Assembly (NCBI GenBank): GCA_023426375.1
Contig: JAFAAV010000052.1
Span: 1 to 47,340 of the forward strand
Reading direction: 5' to 3'
Length of the DNA stretch: 47,340 nucleotides
From: Actinomycetes bacterium
GTDB lineage: Bacteria; Actinomycetota; Actinomycetes; Actinomycetales; Micrococcaceae
Below, piece by piece: positions 33,206 to 40,980 of the stretch (the stretch's first letter is position 1; the number at the start of each line of letters is the position of its first letter). The translations under genes were made by a program, and so were the position numbers. Under the pieces are notes generated by a model. That model searched no databases and was not told where the DNA came from. It saw nothing but the letters and a program-made list of their open reading frames with translations.

Positions 33206-33574
33206 ATGGCTCGTCTCGCAGGCGTAGACCTCCCCCGCGAAAAGCGGCTGGAAATCGCGCTGACTTACATCTACGGCGTGGGTCGTACCCGTGCACTCGC
33301 AACCCTTGAGGCCACTGGCATCTCGGGTGACGTGCGCGTGAAGGATCTCACCGACGCTCAGCTCGTGGAGCTGCGCGACTACATCGAAGGCAACTACAAG
33401 GTCGAAGGCGATTTGCGCCGTGAGGTTGCCGCCGATATTCGCCGCAAGGTCGAAATCGGCAGCTACCAGGGACTGCGTCACCGCCGTGGCCTTCCGGTCC
33501 ACGGTCAGCGCACCAAGACCAACGCACGTACCCGCAAGGGTCCCAAGCGCACGGTCGCCGGCAAGAAGAAGTAA
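33206..33574 (+). CDS. rpsM: 30S ribosomal protein S13
   Basis: A 122-residue S13 that forms intersubunit bridges. It starts MARLAGVDLPREKRLEIALT; the basic tail GQRTKTNARTRKGPKR is complete. ACAAGGAGA precedes ATG 33206; the longer upstream frame is rejected. 162 bases separate it from rpmJ. Confidence 0.98.
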   Translation: MARLAGVDLPREKRLEIALTYIYGVGRTRALATLEATGISGDVRVKDLTDAQLVELRDYIEGNYKVEGDLRREVAADIRRKVEIGSYQGLRHRRGLPVHGQRTKTNARTRKGPKRTVAGKKK

Positions 33575-33633
33575 TCGTGGTCGCCACCCAAGCCGGTGGC
33601 TGATCAACGTCGAAGATCTTTGTAGGAGAATTC

Positions 33634-34038
33634 ATGGCTCAGAAAACTCGCGCGACGGCTGCTCGCAAGCCGCGTCGCAAGGTTAATAAGAACGTGACTC
33701 AGGGCCAGGCCCACATCAAGTCCACGTTCAACAACACCATCGTTTCCATCACCGATCCCTCCGGTGCCGTTCTGTCGTGGGCTTCCGCCGGCGGCATGGG
33801 CTTCAAGGGATCCCGTAAGTCCACCCCGTTTGCCGCTCAGCAGGCCGCCGAGGCTGCCGCCAAGGGTGCTCAGGAGCACGGCATGCGCAAGGTCGACGTG
33901 TTCGTCAAGGGACCGGGTTCCGGACGCGAAACCGCTATCCGCGCACTGCAGGCCACCGGGCTCGAGGTCGGTTCCATTCAGGACGTCACCCCGTCCGCTC
34001 ACAATGGCTGCCGTCCCCCCAAGCGCCGTCGCGTTTGA
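33634..34038 (+). CDS. rpsK: 30S ribosomal protein S11
   Basis: A 134-residue S11 of the 30S platform. FNNTIVSITDPSGAVLSWASAG and the C-terminus HNGCRPPKRRRV are diagnostic. TAGGAGA precedes ATG 33634. rpsD (S4), usually next, is missing; rpoA follows after 144 bases. Confidence 0.98.
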   Translation: MAQKTRATAARKPRRKVNKNVTQGQAHIKSTFNNTIVSITDPSGAVLSWASAGGMGFKGSRKSTPFAAQQAAEAAAKGAQEHGMRKVDVFVKGPGSGRETAIRALQATGLEVGSIQDVTPSAHNGCRPPKRRRV

Positions 34039-34052
34039 TGCGTGCCGCGTGA

Positions 34053-34077
34053 GCACCGAACCTTCCGGGTTCGGTGC
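34053..34077 (+). other. rpsK-rpoA intercistronic hairpin
   Basis: GCACCGAACC (34053-34062) pairs perfectly with GGTTCGGTGC (34068-34077). There is no T tract. It could be a partial terminator, in the position where rpsD lies in many other bacteria. Confidence 0.6.
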
Positions 34078-34182
34078 CTGCGCATCGACGCGGTGATCTC
34101 GCCTGATCACCACGTACTCCACCCATTGTTTTCCACCACCTGCGTGCGTCATATGGCGGAGGCACGCTGAAAGGAAACATCA

Positions 34183-35202
34183 GTGCTCATCGCACAGCGC
34201 CCCACCCTCACCGAAGAGGTAGTGGCTGATAACCGCTCCCGGTTCGTGATCGAACCGCTCGAGCCCGGTTTCGGCTACACCCTCGGCAACTCCCTGCGTC
34301 GCACTCTCTTGTCCTCCATTCCCGGTGCCGCCGTGACCAGCATCCGCATTGACGGTGTGCTGCACGAGTTCTCCACCGTGGAGGGTGTCAAGGAAGACGT
34401 CACCGAGCTGATCTTGAACATCAAGAAGCTTTCGCTCTCCTCCGAGGAGGACGAGCCCGTGACCGCGTGGCTGCGCAAGCAGGGACCCGGCGAAGTGACC
34501 GCCGCTGACATTTCGGCTCCGGCCGGTGTCGAGGTTCACAACCCGGAACTGCACATCGCCACCCTGAACTCCAACGGTCAGCTGGAGATCGAACTGACGA
34601 TCGAGCGCGGCCGCGGCTACGTTTCTGCTTCGCAGAACAAGTCCGCGGATTCCGAGATCGGTCGAGTTCCGGTCGATTCCATCTATTCCCCGGTGCTCAA
34701 GGTGACGTTCCGAGTGGAAGCCACCCGTGTGGAGCAGCGCACCGACTTCGACAAGCTCATCCTGGATGTGGAGACCAAGGAAGCCATCACCCCGCGTGAT
34801 GCAGTTGCTTCCGCCGGTACCACCCTGGTGGAGCTGTTCGGTCTGGCACGCGAGCTCAACACCACGGCTGAGGGTATCGAGATCGGTCCGTCTCCCACGG
34901 ATGCTGCTGCCGCCGCTGACATGGCTCTGCCCATCGAGGACCTCGAACTGACGGTTCGTTCCTACAACTGCTTGAAGCGTGAGGGCATCCACAGCGTGGG
35001 TGAACTCGTTGCACGTTCCGAGGCAGATCTGATGGACATCCGTAACTTCGGTGCCAAGTCCATTGATGAGGTCAAGGCCAAGCTCCAGGAGCTCGGTCTG
35101 GCACTCAAGGACTCCCCGCCAGGTTACGACCTCGCCGCGCACGCAGCTTCGTTGGAGGACGAGGACGAGAACAACAACCCGTTCGACGTCGACCTCGACT
35201 GA
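34183..35202 (+). CDS. rpoA: RNA polymerase subunit alpha
   Basis: The alpha subunit, 339 residues. The N-terminal dimerisation and assembly domain runs to about 230 (LGNSLRRTLLSSIPGAAVTS). A linker and the C-terminal DNA- and activator-binding domain follow (about 250-320, LTVRSYNCLKREGIHSVGEL), then an acidic tail. GTG 34183 behind AAAGGAAA. The PcaR and other activators inferred in this window would contact this subunit. Confidence 0.98.
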   Translation: MLIAQRPTLTEEVVADNRSRFVIEPLEPGFGYTLGNSLRRTLLSSIPGAAVTSIRIDGVLHEFSTVEGVKEDVTELILNIKKLSLSSEEDEPVTAWLRKQGPGEVTAADISAPAGVEVHNPELHIATLNSNGQLEIELTIERGRGYVSASQNKSADSEIGRVPVDSIYSPVLKVTFRVEATRVEQRTDFDKLILDVETKEAITPRDAVASAGTTLVELFGLARELNTTAEGIEIGPSPTDAAAAADMALPIEDLELTVRSYNCLKREGIHSVGELVARSEADLMDIRNFGAKSIDEVKAKLQELGLALKDSPPGYDLAAHAASLEDEDENNNPFDVDLD

Positions 35203-35276
35203 AGTCTTACAACTTTCCCGTTTCTCACGAGGCAGCCTGCTAGCCACGCGAGAGACCGACCACCAGGAGACCTACT

Positions 35277-36038
35277 ATGCCTACCCCTACCAAGGGACCC
35301 CGTCTCGGCGGCGGGCCTACCCACGAGCGCATGATGCTCTCGAACATGTCTCAGCAGCTGTTCGAGCACAAGCGCATCACCACCACGGTGACCAAGGCCA
35401 AGCGCCTTCGCCCGGTGGCCGAGCGTCTGATCACCTTCGCCAAGCGCGGTGACCTGGCTTCTCGCCGCCGTGTGATGCGTCAGCTCAACGACAAGTCCGT
35501 CGTGCACGAGCTGTTCACCGCCATTGCTCCGGCCATGGACGGCCGCGACGGTGGTTACACCCGTATCACCAAGATCGGTAACCGCAAGGGCGACAACGCC
35601 CCCATGGCCGTCATCGAGCTGGTCATGGAGCCCGTGGCTTCCAAGTCCACCGTTGCCGAGGCCGAGAAGGCCACCGAGAAGGCTGCTGCAGCTCCGGCTG
35701 CTCCGGTCGACACCCCGGCCGAGACCACTGCCGAAGAGGTCAAGGCTCAGGAGATTCCCGCTGAGGAGCGGGCTCCCGAGACCGCCGAAGAGGCAGCCGA
35801 GGTCGCAGCTGAGAACCAGGACGCTGAGTTCCCCGGTTCGCACGCACCGCTGGAGTCCGGCGAAGCCCCCGAGGGCTTCTCCATCAAGGGCAACAAGAAC
35901 TCGATGAAGTACCACGTTCCCGGCTCCCGCTGGTACTCCGGTACCACCGCCGAGATCTGGTTCGATTCCCCGGCCAACGCCGAGGCCGCTGGTTTCCAGC
36001 CGGCCGGTGGCGCTGCCGCTCAGAAGATCTCTGAGTAA
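35277..36038 (+). CDS. rplQ: 50S ribosomal protein L17 with C-terminal sunset-type domain
   Basis: L17 sits at the tunnel exit. The normal protein is residues 1-120 (MPTPTKGPRLGGGPTHERMM to AVIELVMEPV). This version has 253 residues. A flexible Ala/Glu/Pro linker (121-200) leads to a compact segment (about 200-243: FSIKGNKNSMKYHVPGSRWY, then TAEIWFDS and EAAGFQPAG). This segment has the IKGN..S..YHVPG..Y...TAE..F....A..AGF pattern of the so-called sunset domain. An L17 with this domain is a known variant in Micrococcales. CAGGAGA precedes ATG 35277, and a terminator follows. Confidence 0.96.
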   Translation: MPTPTKGPRLGGGPTHERMMLSNMSQQLFEHKRITTTVTKAKRLRPVAERLITFAKRGDLASRRRVMRQLNDKSVVHELFTAIAPAMDGRDGGYTRITKIGNRKGDNAPMAVIELVMEPVASKSTVAEAEKATEKAAAAPAAPVDTPAETTAEEVKAQEIPAEERAPETAEEAAEVAAENQDAEFPGSHAPLESGEAPEGFSIKGNKNSMKYHVPGSRWYSGTTAEIWFDSPANAEAAGFQPAGGAAAQKISE

Positions 36039-36055
36039 GCACGTAGCTGCTTGAC

Positions 36056-36096
36056 CGACGCCGCCGCAGGTTACCTGCGGCGGCGTCGTCGTTTTT
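36056..36096 (+). terminator. rplQ terminator
   Basis: A perfect 15-bp stem (36056-36070 with 36074-36088), a TTA loop, then GTCGTTTTT-type T tract to 36096. The truA ribosome binding site begins two bases later, so truA probably depends on readthrough. Confidence 0.93.
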
Positions 36097-36111
36097 CGGG
36101 AGGATATGAAC

Positions 36112-37002
36112 ATGTCGGGTGAGCTGGTGCGCCTGCGCATCGATTTGGCCTACGACGGCGCTCCGTTCAGCGGGTGGGCGGCGCAGCCTTCCCTGCCTAC
36201 GGTGCAGGGCGCGGTGGAGGCGGCTCTCGAGCTGGTGCTGCGCCATCCTGTGCGCACCGTGGTGGCTGGCCGCACGGATACCGGTGTGCATGCCCGCCGT
36301 CAGACGGTGCACGTAGATGTTCCGGTCGATGCGTGGTCCACGGTCGCACGCCGGGCCGAGCTCGACCCTGGTGCCGCTCTGGTGCGCAGGCTGAACGGTG
36401 CACTCAATCGAGTGCTCGGTAAGGACCGGGCGGCTCTTGGACTTCAACCTGCCCTCGGTGCCGTGGTGGTTCACGACGCCGCAGTGGCTCCGTCCGGTTT
36501 CGATGCCCGGTTCTCCGCCTTGTCGCGCAGCTATGCCTATCGCATCTCCGACGCCGCGAGCGGTCACGATCCGCTGACGCGCGGTTTCGCGTGGTGGGTC
36601 AATGAGGAGCTCGATGTCCTCGCCATGAATGCCGCAGTGGAGGATTTGCTGGGCCTGAATGATTTCCTGAGTTTCTGCAAGCCTCGCGAGGGCGCGACGA
36701 CCATTCGCGAACTGCAGTCCGCGTCGGTAGAGCGGGACAATTCGGGGTTGATCACCTTGCGGTTACAGGCCGACGCATTCTGCCATCACATGGTCCGCTC
36801 CGTGGTGGGTGCGGCCACTCGGGTGGGTCAGGGGCGCTACGAGCGGGACTGGCTGGGGGAGCGATTGGAGGCGCGGGTGCGCGACGCTCGCGTGCTGCTG
36901 GCACCCCCGCACGGACTGGTCCTGGAATCCGTCGAGTACCCCGCGGATCACGAGCTGGCCGCGCGTGCGGAACAGACGCGGGCCAAACGACCGGAAGACT
37001 GA
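36112..37002 (+). CDS. truA: tRNA pseudouridine(38-40) synthase TruA
   Basis: Modifies the anticodon arm of tRNAs. It has 296 residues from ATG 36112, preferred over ATG 36106 because GGGAGG at 36098-36103 then has normal spacing. The catalytic Asp56 is in VAGRTDTGVHA. The C-terminal region FLSFCKPREG and HMVRSVVG are conserved. The usual position after rplQ supports the call. Confidence 0.95.
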   Translation: MSGELVRLRIDLAYDGAPFSGWAAQPSLPTVQGAVEAALELVLRHPVRTVVAGRTDTGVHARRQTVHVDVPVDAWSTVARRAELDPGAALVRRLNGALNRVLGKDRAALGLQPALGAVVVHDAAVAPSGFDARFSALSRSYAYRISDAASGHDPLTRGFAWWVNEELDVLAMNAAVEDLLGLNDFLSFCKPREGATTIRELQSASVERDNSGLITLRLQADAFCHHMVRSVVGAATRVGQGRYERDWLGERLEARVRDARVLLAPPHGLVLESVEYPADHELAARAEQTRAKRPED

Positions 37003-37053
37003 GCCGTGCGCCGTCGTCGGTCGTTGCATGACGAAAATCGCAGGACCCGTTAA

Positions 37054-37083
37054 TTGGCGCGGATTTGAAGCTTCCGGTAACAT
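37054..37083 (+). promoter_or_regulatory. rplM-rpsI promoter candidate
   Basis: TTGGCG (37054-37059), an 18-base spacer and TAACAT (37078-37083). The leader of about 190 nt contains hairpins GCCAGG/CCTGGC (37191-37209) and GACACG/CGTGTC (37233-37250). Confidence 0.5.
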
Positions 37084-37278
37084 TGACTGCTGTTGTGCGT
37101 GCCCGCCTCGGTCACGTGTACCCAAAGCGGTTGCTCATGTTGCAGAGCGCAAGACCGATTGGTGCACCGGGTTGCGGGAGCGCGGATGCCGCCAGGCTCT
37201 CACCCTGGCCCCGAAGCACAGCGAAACAACCCGACACGGTCTCTCGTGTCATCAGTAGACAAACGAAGGCAGATCAAC

Positions 37279-37722
37279 GTGCGTACGTACACTCCGAAGC
37301 CCGGTGACGTCCAGCGTCAGTGGCACGTCATCGACGCCACCGACGTAGTCCTGGGTCGTCTTGCCAGCCAGACCGCAACACTGCTGCGCGGGAAGCACAA
37401 GCCGACCTTCGCTCCCCACGTGGACATGGGCGATTTCGTCATCATCATCAACGCAGAAAAGGTCGCACTGACCGGCGCCAAGCTGGAACAGAAGCGTGCC
37501 TACCGCCACTCCGGTTACCCGGGCGGTCTCAAGTCCACCAACTACGCAGAGTTGCTGGAAAAGAACCCCACCCGTGCAGTGGAAAAGGCCATCAAGGGCA
37601 TGCTGCCCAAGAACAAGCTGGCCGCTCAGCAGCTTTCCAAGCTGAAGGTCTACGCAGGCCCTGAGCACCCGCACTCGGCACAGCAGCCCAAGCCCTACGA
37701 ATTCACCCAGGTCGCCCAGTAA
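37279..37722 (+). CDS. rplM: 50S ribosomal protein L13
   Basis: A 147-residue L13, an early 50S assembly protein. It starts at GTG 37279 (MRTYTPKPGDVQRQWHVIDA) behind GAAGGC. The longer upstream frame includes the leader hairpins and is rejected. It is cotranscribed with rpsI, 32 bases downstream. Confidence 0.97.
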   Translation: MRTYTPKPGDVQRQWHVIDATDVVLGRLASQTATLLRGKHKPTFAPHVDMGDFVIIINAEKVALTGAKLEQKRAYRHSGYPGGLKSTNYAELLEKNPTRAVEKAIKGMLPKNKLAAQQLSKLKVYAGPEHPHSAQQPKPYEFTQVAQ

Positions 37723-37754
37723 TTCGGGCCAACGAGAGCACAACAAGGAGAATC

Positions 37755-38282
37755 GTGGCTCAGAATACTGAAGAAGTAGAAGTTACCGAGATTGTCGAAG
37801 GTGCTGACGGCACCGAGGAGCTGAGCAGCTACACCTCGGAATCCACCGGCCCCGTCGAAGGTGGTGCCCCCGCTTCCGAGCGTGCACCCCTCACCGTTTC
37901 CGGTCAGGCTGTTGGCCGTCGCAAGCAGGCCATCGCCCGCGTGCGCCTGGTCCCCGGCTCCGGCAAGTGGATCGTCAATGGCCGCGAACTGGCCGAGTAC
38001 TTCCCGAACAAGCTCCACCAGCAGGAAGTGAACGATCCGTTCCGTCTGCTGGACCTCGAAGGCGCTTACGACGTCACCGCCCGTATTTCCGGCGGCGGCC
38101 CCTCCGGTCAGGCCGGCGCCATGCGCCTCGGCATTGCCCGCGCGCTCAACGAGATCGACCTGGAGCACAACCGTCCGGCACTCAAGAAGGCCGGCTTCCT
38201 GACTCGTGACGCCCGCGTCATCGAGCGCAAGAAGGCAGGCCTCAAGAAGGCCCGCAAGGCTCCGCAGTACTCCAAGCGCTAA
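37755..38282 (+). CDS. rpsI: 30S ribosomal protein S9 with acidic N-terminal extension
   Basis: S9, whose C-terminal Lys-Arg tail contacts P-site tRNA, has 175 residues against about 130 in E. coli. Residues 1-48 are an acidic, Ser/Thr/Gly/Pro-rich extension (EEVEVTEIVEGADGTEEL) before GQAVGRRKQAIARVRLVPGS. The end YSKR is complete. AAGGAG precedes GTG 37755. Its last two codons and stop recur 110 bases downstream in a terminator duplication. Confidence 0.97.
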   Translation: MAQNTEEVEVTEIVEGADGTEELSSYTSESTGPVEGGAPASERAPLTVSGQAVGRRKQAIARVRLVPGSGKWIVNGRELAEYFPNKLHQQEVNDPFRLLDLEGAYDVTARISGGGPSGQAGAMRLGIARALNEIDLEHNRPALKKAGFLTRDARVIERKKAGLKKARKAPQYSKR

Positions 38283-38317
38283 AACTACGCGCCCACACGT
38301 CGGACTCGGCGTGGATC

Positions 38318-38368
38318 CGGGGTCCCTCACGTTGGCATCGTCCGACGTGCGGGGCCCCGCTTCGTTTT
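38318..38368 (+). terminator. rpsI terminator, first copy
   Basis: CGGGGTCCC (38318-38326) pairs with GGGGCCCCG (38351-38359), continued by CACGT/ACGTG and GG/CC, with a six-base loop, then TTCGTTTT. CACGTCGGAC (38296-38305) pairs perfectly with 38340-38349 and would compete with it. Confidence 0.85.
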
Positions 38369-38425
38369 AAGGCTTGGCTCCACAAGCGCTAAACGAAGCA
38401 ACCCACGCTTCGACCAGCGTTTACG

Positions 38426-38478
38426 AACCGGGTCCCGCATTTCGGCATTGGCCGAAGCGCGGGGCCCGGTTTCGTTTT
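38426..38478 (+). terminator. rpsI terminator, second copy
   Basis: AACCGGGTCCCGC (38426-38438) pairs with GCGGGGCCCGGTT (38459-38471, one G-T), continued after a small internal loop by TTCGGC/GCCGAA with an ATTG loop, then TTCGTTTT. It is stronger than copy 1. Confidence 0.9.
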
Positions 38479-38512
38479 AAGCGGTGTTGGGACCGTGGAC
38501 CACGTCTCATGC

Positions 38513-38554
38513 GTCGTTAGATCCCTCCGGGGGTTCCCAAAGGGATCTAACGAC
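38513..38554. repeat. 14-bp inverted repeat between converging operons
   Basis: GTCGTTAGATCCCT (38513-38526) is perfectly complementary to AGGGATCTAACGAC (38541-38554). The inner loop holds GGG/CCC. It could be the terminator of the minus-strand ABC operon. The 384 bases between rpsI and that operon otherwise hold no gene. Confidence 0.65.
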
Positions 38555-38574
38555 TCATGGGGTGCGACTCATGG
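38551..38574. repeat. Direct repeat CGACTCATGG x2
   Basis: The ten bases CGACTCATGG occur at 38551-38560 and 38565-38574, the first overlapping the end of the inverted repeat. Function unknown. Confidence 0.6.
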
Positions 38575-38666
38575 TTCTTGCAGCGCCTAGTCTGTCTCCC
38601 AATCGGTGGCTGACCAGGCCCGCGCTGTGCTGGGCGGTTCGGCCGACCCACACCCCCGTTATGGAG

Positions 38667-39443
38667 TCACAGAACCTTGGACAAGAAGTCCTGGAGCCGT
38701 GGTTGCTGTGGGTTCTCGAAGATCTGCTGCGGGTCGCCGTCCTCGATGATCGTGCCGTCGGACATGAACATCACGCGGTCACACACTTCCCGGGCGAAAC
38801 CCATTTCGTGTGTCACCAAGACCAAGGTCATGCCTGATTCGGCCAGGTCCCGGATGACCTGCAGAACTTCGCCCACCATCTCCGGGTCCAGGGCGCTGGT
38901 CGCCTCGTCGAAGAGCATGATTTCCGGATTCATCGCCAATGCACGCGCGATGGCCACGCGTTGCTTCTGCCCACCGGACAACGACGCCGGTCGGGCATCG
39001 GCCTTCTCCTTCAAGCCCACGCGGTCTAGCAGTTTCAGGGCCGCCTCCCTGGCATCGGATTTACCGAGCTTCTTGACCTCGGTGGGTGCCAACATGATGT
39101 TCTCCGCCACGGTCATGTGCGGGAACAGGTTGAAGTGCTGGAACACCATGCCGATGTGCTGCCGAACGGCGTTGATGTCGACCTTGGGGTCCGTGAGGTC
39201 GTAGCCGCTCACGGACACCGTTCCGCTGGTGACATCCTCGAGGCGATTGAGGCAGCGTAGGAACGTGGATTTTCCCGAGCCGGAGGGGCCGATCACACAG
39301 ACGACCTCGCCCTCGTGAATCTCTGTGGAAATTCCCTTGAGCACCAGATTGTCCCCGAAGGCCTTTTCCAGATCTCGGACAATGATCTTCTGGCTCCGCT
39401 GGTCCTGGGGCGACTCGGCCCGATCAGTGACTGAAGTGCTCAT
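38667..39443 (-). CDS. Polar amino acid ABC transporter ATP-binding protein (GlnQ-like)
   Basis: The cytoplasmic ATPase of a polar amino acid importer, 258 residues. Walker A GPSGSGKST, the Q-loop at MVFQHFNLFPH, signature LSGGQKQR and Walker B LFDEATSAL are intact. The family is that of GlnQ, GluA and HisP (HFNLFPHMTVAENIMLAP). The start overlaps the permease stop by ATGA, so they form one operon. The substrate (Gln, Glu, Arg or similar) cannot be read from this subunit. Confidence 0.95.
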   Translation of the reverse strand: MSTSVTDRAESPQDQRSQKIIVRDLEKAFGDNLVLKGISTEIHEGEVVCVIGPSGSGKSTFLRCLNRLEDVTSGTVSVSGYDLTDPKVDINAVRQHIGMVFQHFNLFPHMTVAENIMLAPTEVKKLGKSDAREAALKLLDRVGLKEKADARPASLSGGQKQRVAIARALAMNPEIMLFDEATSALDPEMVGEVLQVIRDLAESGMTLVLVTHEMGFAREVCDRVMFMSDGTIIEDGDPQQIFENPQQPRLQDFLSKVL

Positions 39444-40915
39444 TTGTTGATCTTCCTATCGGCAAAGTTAGCGAGCTGGGTCAGAAGGGTGATGGCCACG
39501 AAGTAGATCACTGCCACGATCAGCAGCACCTCGGTGACGCGGAAGTTGGAAGCGTAGATCTGCTGAGCCTGGTACAGCAGCTCCGCGAAACCGATGGCCA
39601 GCAGCAAGGAAGAATCCTTGAGCATGATGACCAACTGGTTAATCAGCGACGGGGTCATGATCTTGAAGGCCTGCGGTAGAACCACCTTCTGCATGGATTT
39701 CCCATGACCCAGACCCAGAGAACGCGCGGCTTCCATTTGTCCCGGGTCCACGGATTGAACGCCGCCGCGCACGATCTCTGCAATGTAGGCGGCACCGTTG
39801 AGTGCCAGCGTGAGGACACCGGCCACCCAGATGTTCACCGGTGTGCCGATGAGCTGGGGGAGACCGAAGTAGAAGAAGAAGGCCCACACGAGGATGGGAG
39901 TGCCGCGGAAAATGCTCACGAACGCCGTGGAAATCGCCCTGAGGAAACGGTTGCGCGAGATCTTCATGAAACCGAATACCAGGCCCAGGACCATGGCGAT
40001 CAGGAAGGCAACGGCTGTGACGATCAGAGTGTTCTTCAGGCCCGTCAGAAGCGCGGGCATGGCGGTGACGACCAAGCCCCAGAACGTGGAGCGATCCACT
40101 GCGTCGTCATCGCTGGCCAGGAATTCATCCAGGATCTGCTGATATTCGCCGCTGTCCTTGAGCTCGGCCAGACCGGTGTTGAACTTTTCCAAGAGCTCGG
40201 TGTTCTTGCCCTTGTTCACCGCGAAACCGTAGTCGCCGGCCTCGACCTGTTCACCCACGGTGACGAGACCAGATCCTTGCTGCACGCCGTAGGCGATCAC
40301 CGGGTAATCGTCCATGAGCACATCTGCGTTACCGGACTTCACGGATTCCACCAGGGTGGTGGTCTGATCCAGGGAAGTGATCTCGTAGCCGTACTGGTCT
40401 TGGCGTTCGCGAGCGACTTCCTCGGACATGGAACCGGTCTTCACGACCAGTTGCTTGTCTTGCAGGTCATCCCAGCCCTGGATCTCGTCTCCCTGGTCCT
40501 CGTTGACAGCGAGAGTCATGGTTCCAGTGAAGTACGGATCGGAGAAGTCGTAGACCTCTTGGCGCTCGTCTGTGATGGACATGCCTGCGATCACGCCGTC
40601 TGCCTGGTCAGCACTCAGCGCCTGCAGCGCGGCGTTGAATCCTAGGGACCGCCATTCGACCTGGAACCCTTGATCCTCGGCAATGGCTTCCATGATCTTG
40701 ATGTCGATGCCGGTCAGCTCGCCGGAGGAGTCGCGAAACTCGAAGGGTGCGAATGTGGTGTCGGTGGCGATGACGTAGGTTTCGCCGGAGTCTCCGGCGG
40801 TTTCCTGTGGGGTGGTCAATGGCGCCGCGACGGCCCCGGGCAGGTTCACCGCGATCAGCGTGAACAAAGCCAAAAGTGCTGCTGGTAATGACGTGAGATG
40901 GCGTGGATGCGCCAT
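39440..40915 (-). CDS. Fused solute-binding protein and permease of a polar amino acid ABC importer
   Basis: A 491-residue fusion. A signal peptide (about 1-31, cleavage near AVAA) is followed by a family 3 solute-binding domain (about 45-265, YVIATDTTFAPFEFRDSSGE through YDFSDPYF). A HisM/GlnP-type permease domain follows (about 278-491), with five predicted helices and the EAA loop EAARSLGLG that docks the ATPase. There is no lipobox Cys, which is consistent because the permease anchors the domain. Such SBP-permease fusions are known (lactococcal GlnP). AGGAG (complement of 40922-40926) precedes the ATG. The substrate is not assigned. Confidence 0.93.
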   Translation of the reverse strand: MAHPRHLTSLPAALLALFTLIAVNLPGAVAAPLTTPQETAGDSGETYVIATDTTFAPFEFRDSSGELTGIDIKIMEAIAEDQGFQVEWRSLGFNAALQALSADQADGVIAGMSITDERQEVYDFSDPYFTGTMTLAVNEDQGDEIQGWDDLQDKQLVVKTGSMSEEVARERQDQYGYEITSLDQTTTLVESVKSGNADVLMDDYPVIAYGVQQGSGLVTVGEQVEAGDYGFAVNKGKNTELLEKFNTGLAELKDSGEYQQILDEFLASDDDAVDRSTFWGLVVTAMPALLTGLKNTLIVTAVAFLIAMVLGLVFGFMKISRNRFLRAISTAFVSIFRGTPILVWAFFFYFGLPQLIGTPVNIWVAGVLTLALNGAAYIAEIVRGGVQSVDPGQMEAARSLGLGHGKSMQKVVLPQAFKIMTPSLINQLVIMLKDSSLLLAIGFAELLYQAQQIYASNFRVTEVLLIVAVIYFVAITLLTQLANFADRKINK

Positions 40916-40980
40916 GGATCACTCCTCGCTCGTATCGGTCCAATCGCGCGGGTGGTCCGTGCTCGTTGGAACGTGAGCGA

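Larger units (their letters stand above)
38274..38481 (+). repeat. Diverged 110-bp tandem duplication of the rpsI end and terminator
   Basis: Copy 1 (38274-38371) and copy 2 (38384-38481) are each 98 bases, at an offset of exactly 110. By ungapped hand alignment 66 of 98 positions agree. Both begin AAGCGCTAAA, which in copy 1 is the last two codons and stop of rpsI, and both end TTCGTTTTAAG. Both fold into terminators whose arms have changed in matching ways. GCTTCGTTT (38359-38367) can also pair with AAACGAAGC (38391-38399). Confidence 0.75.
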
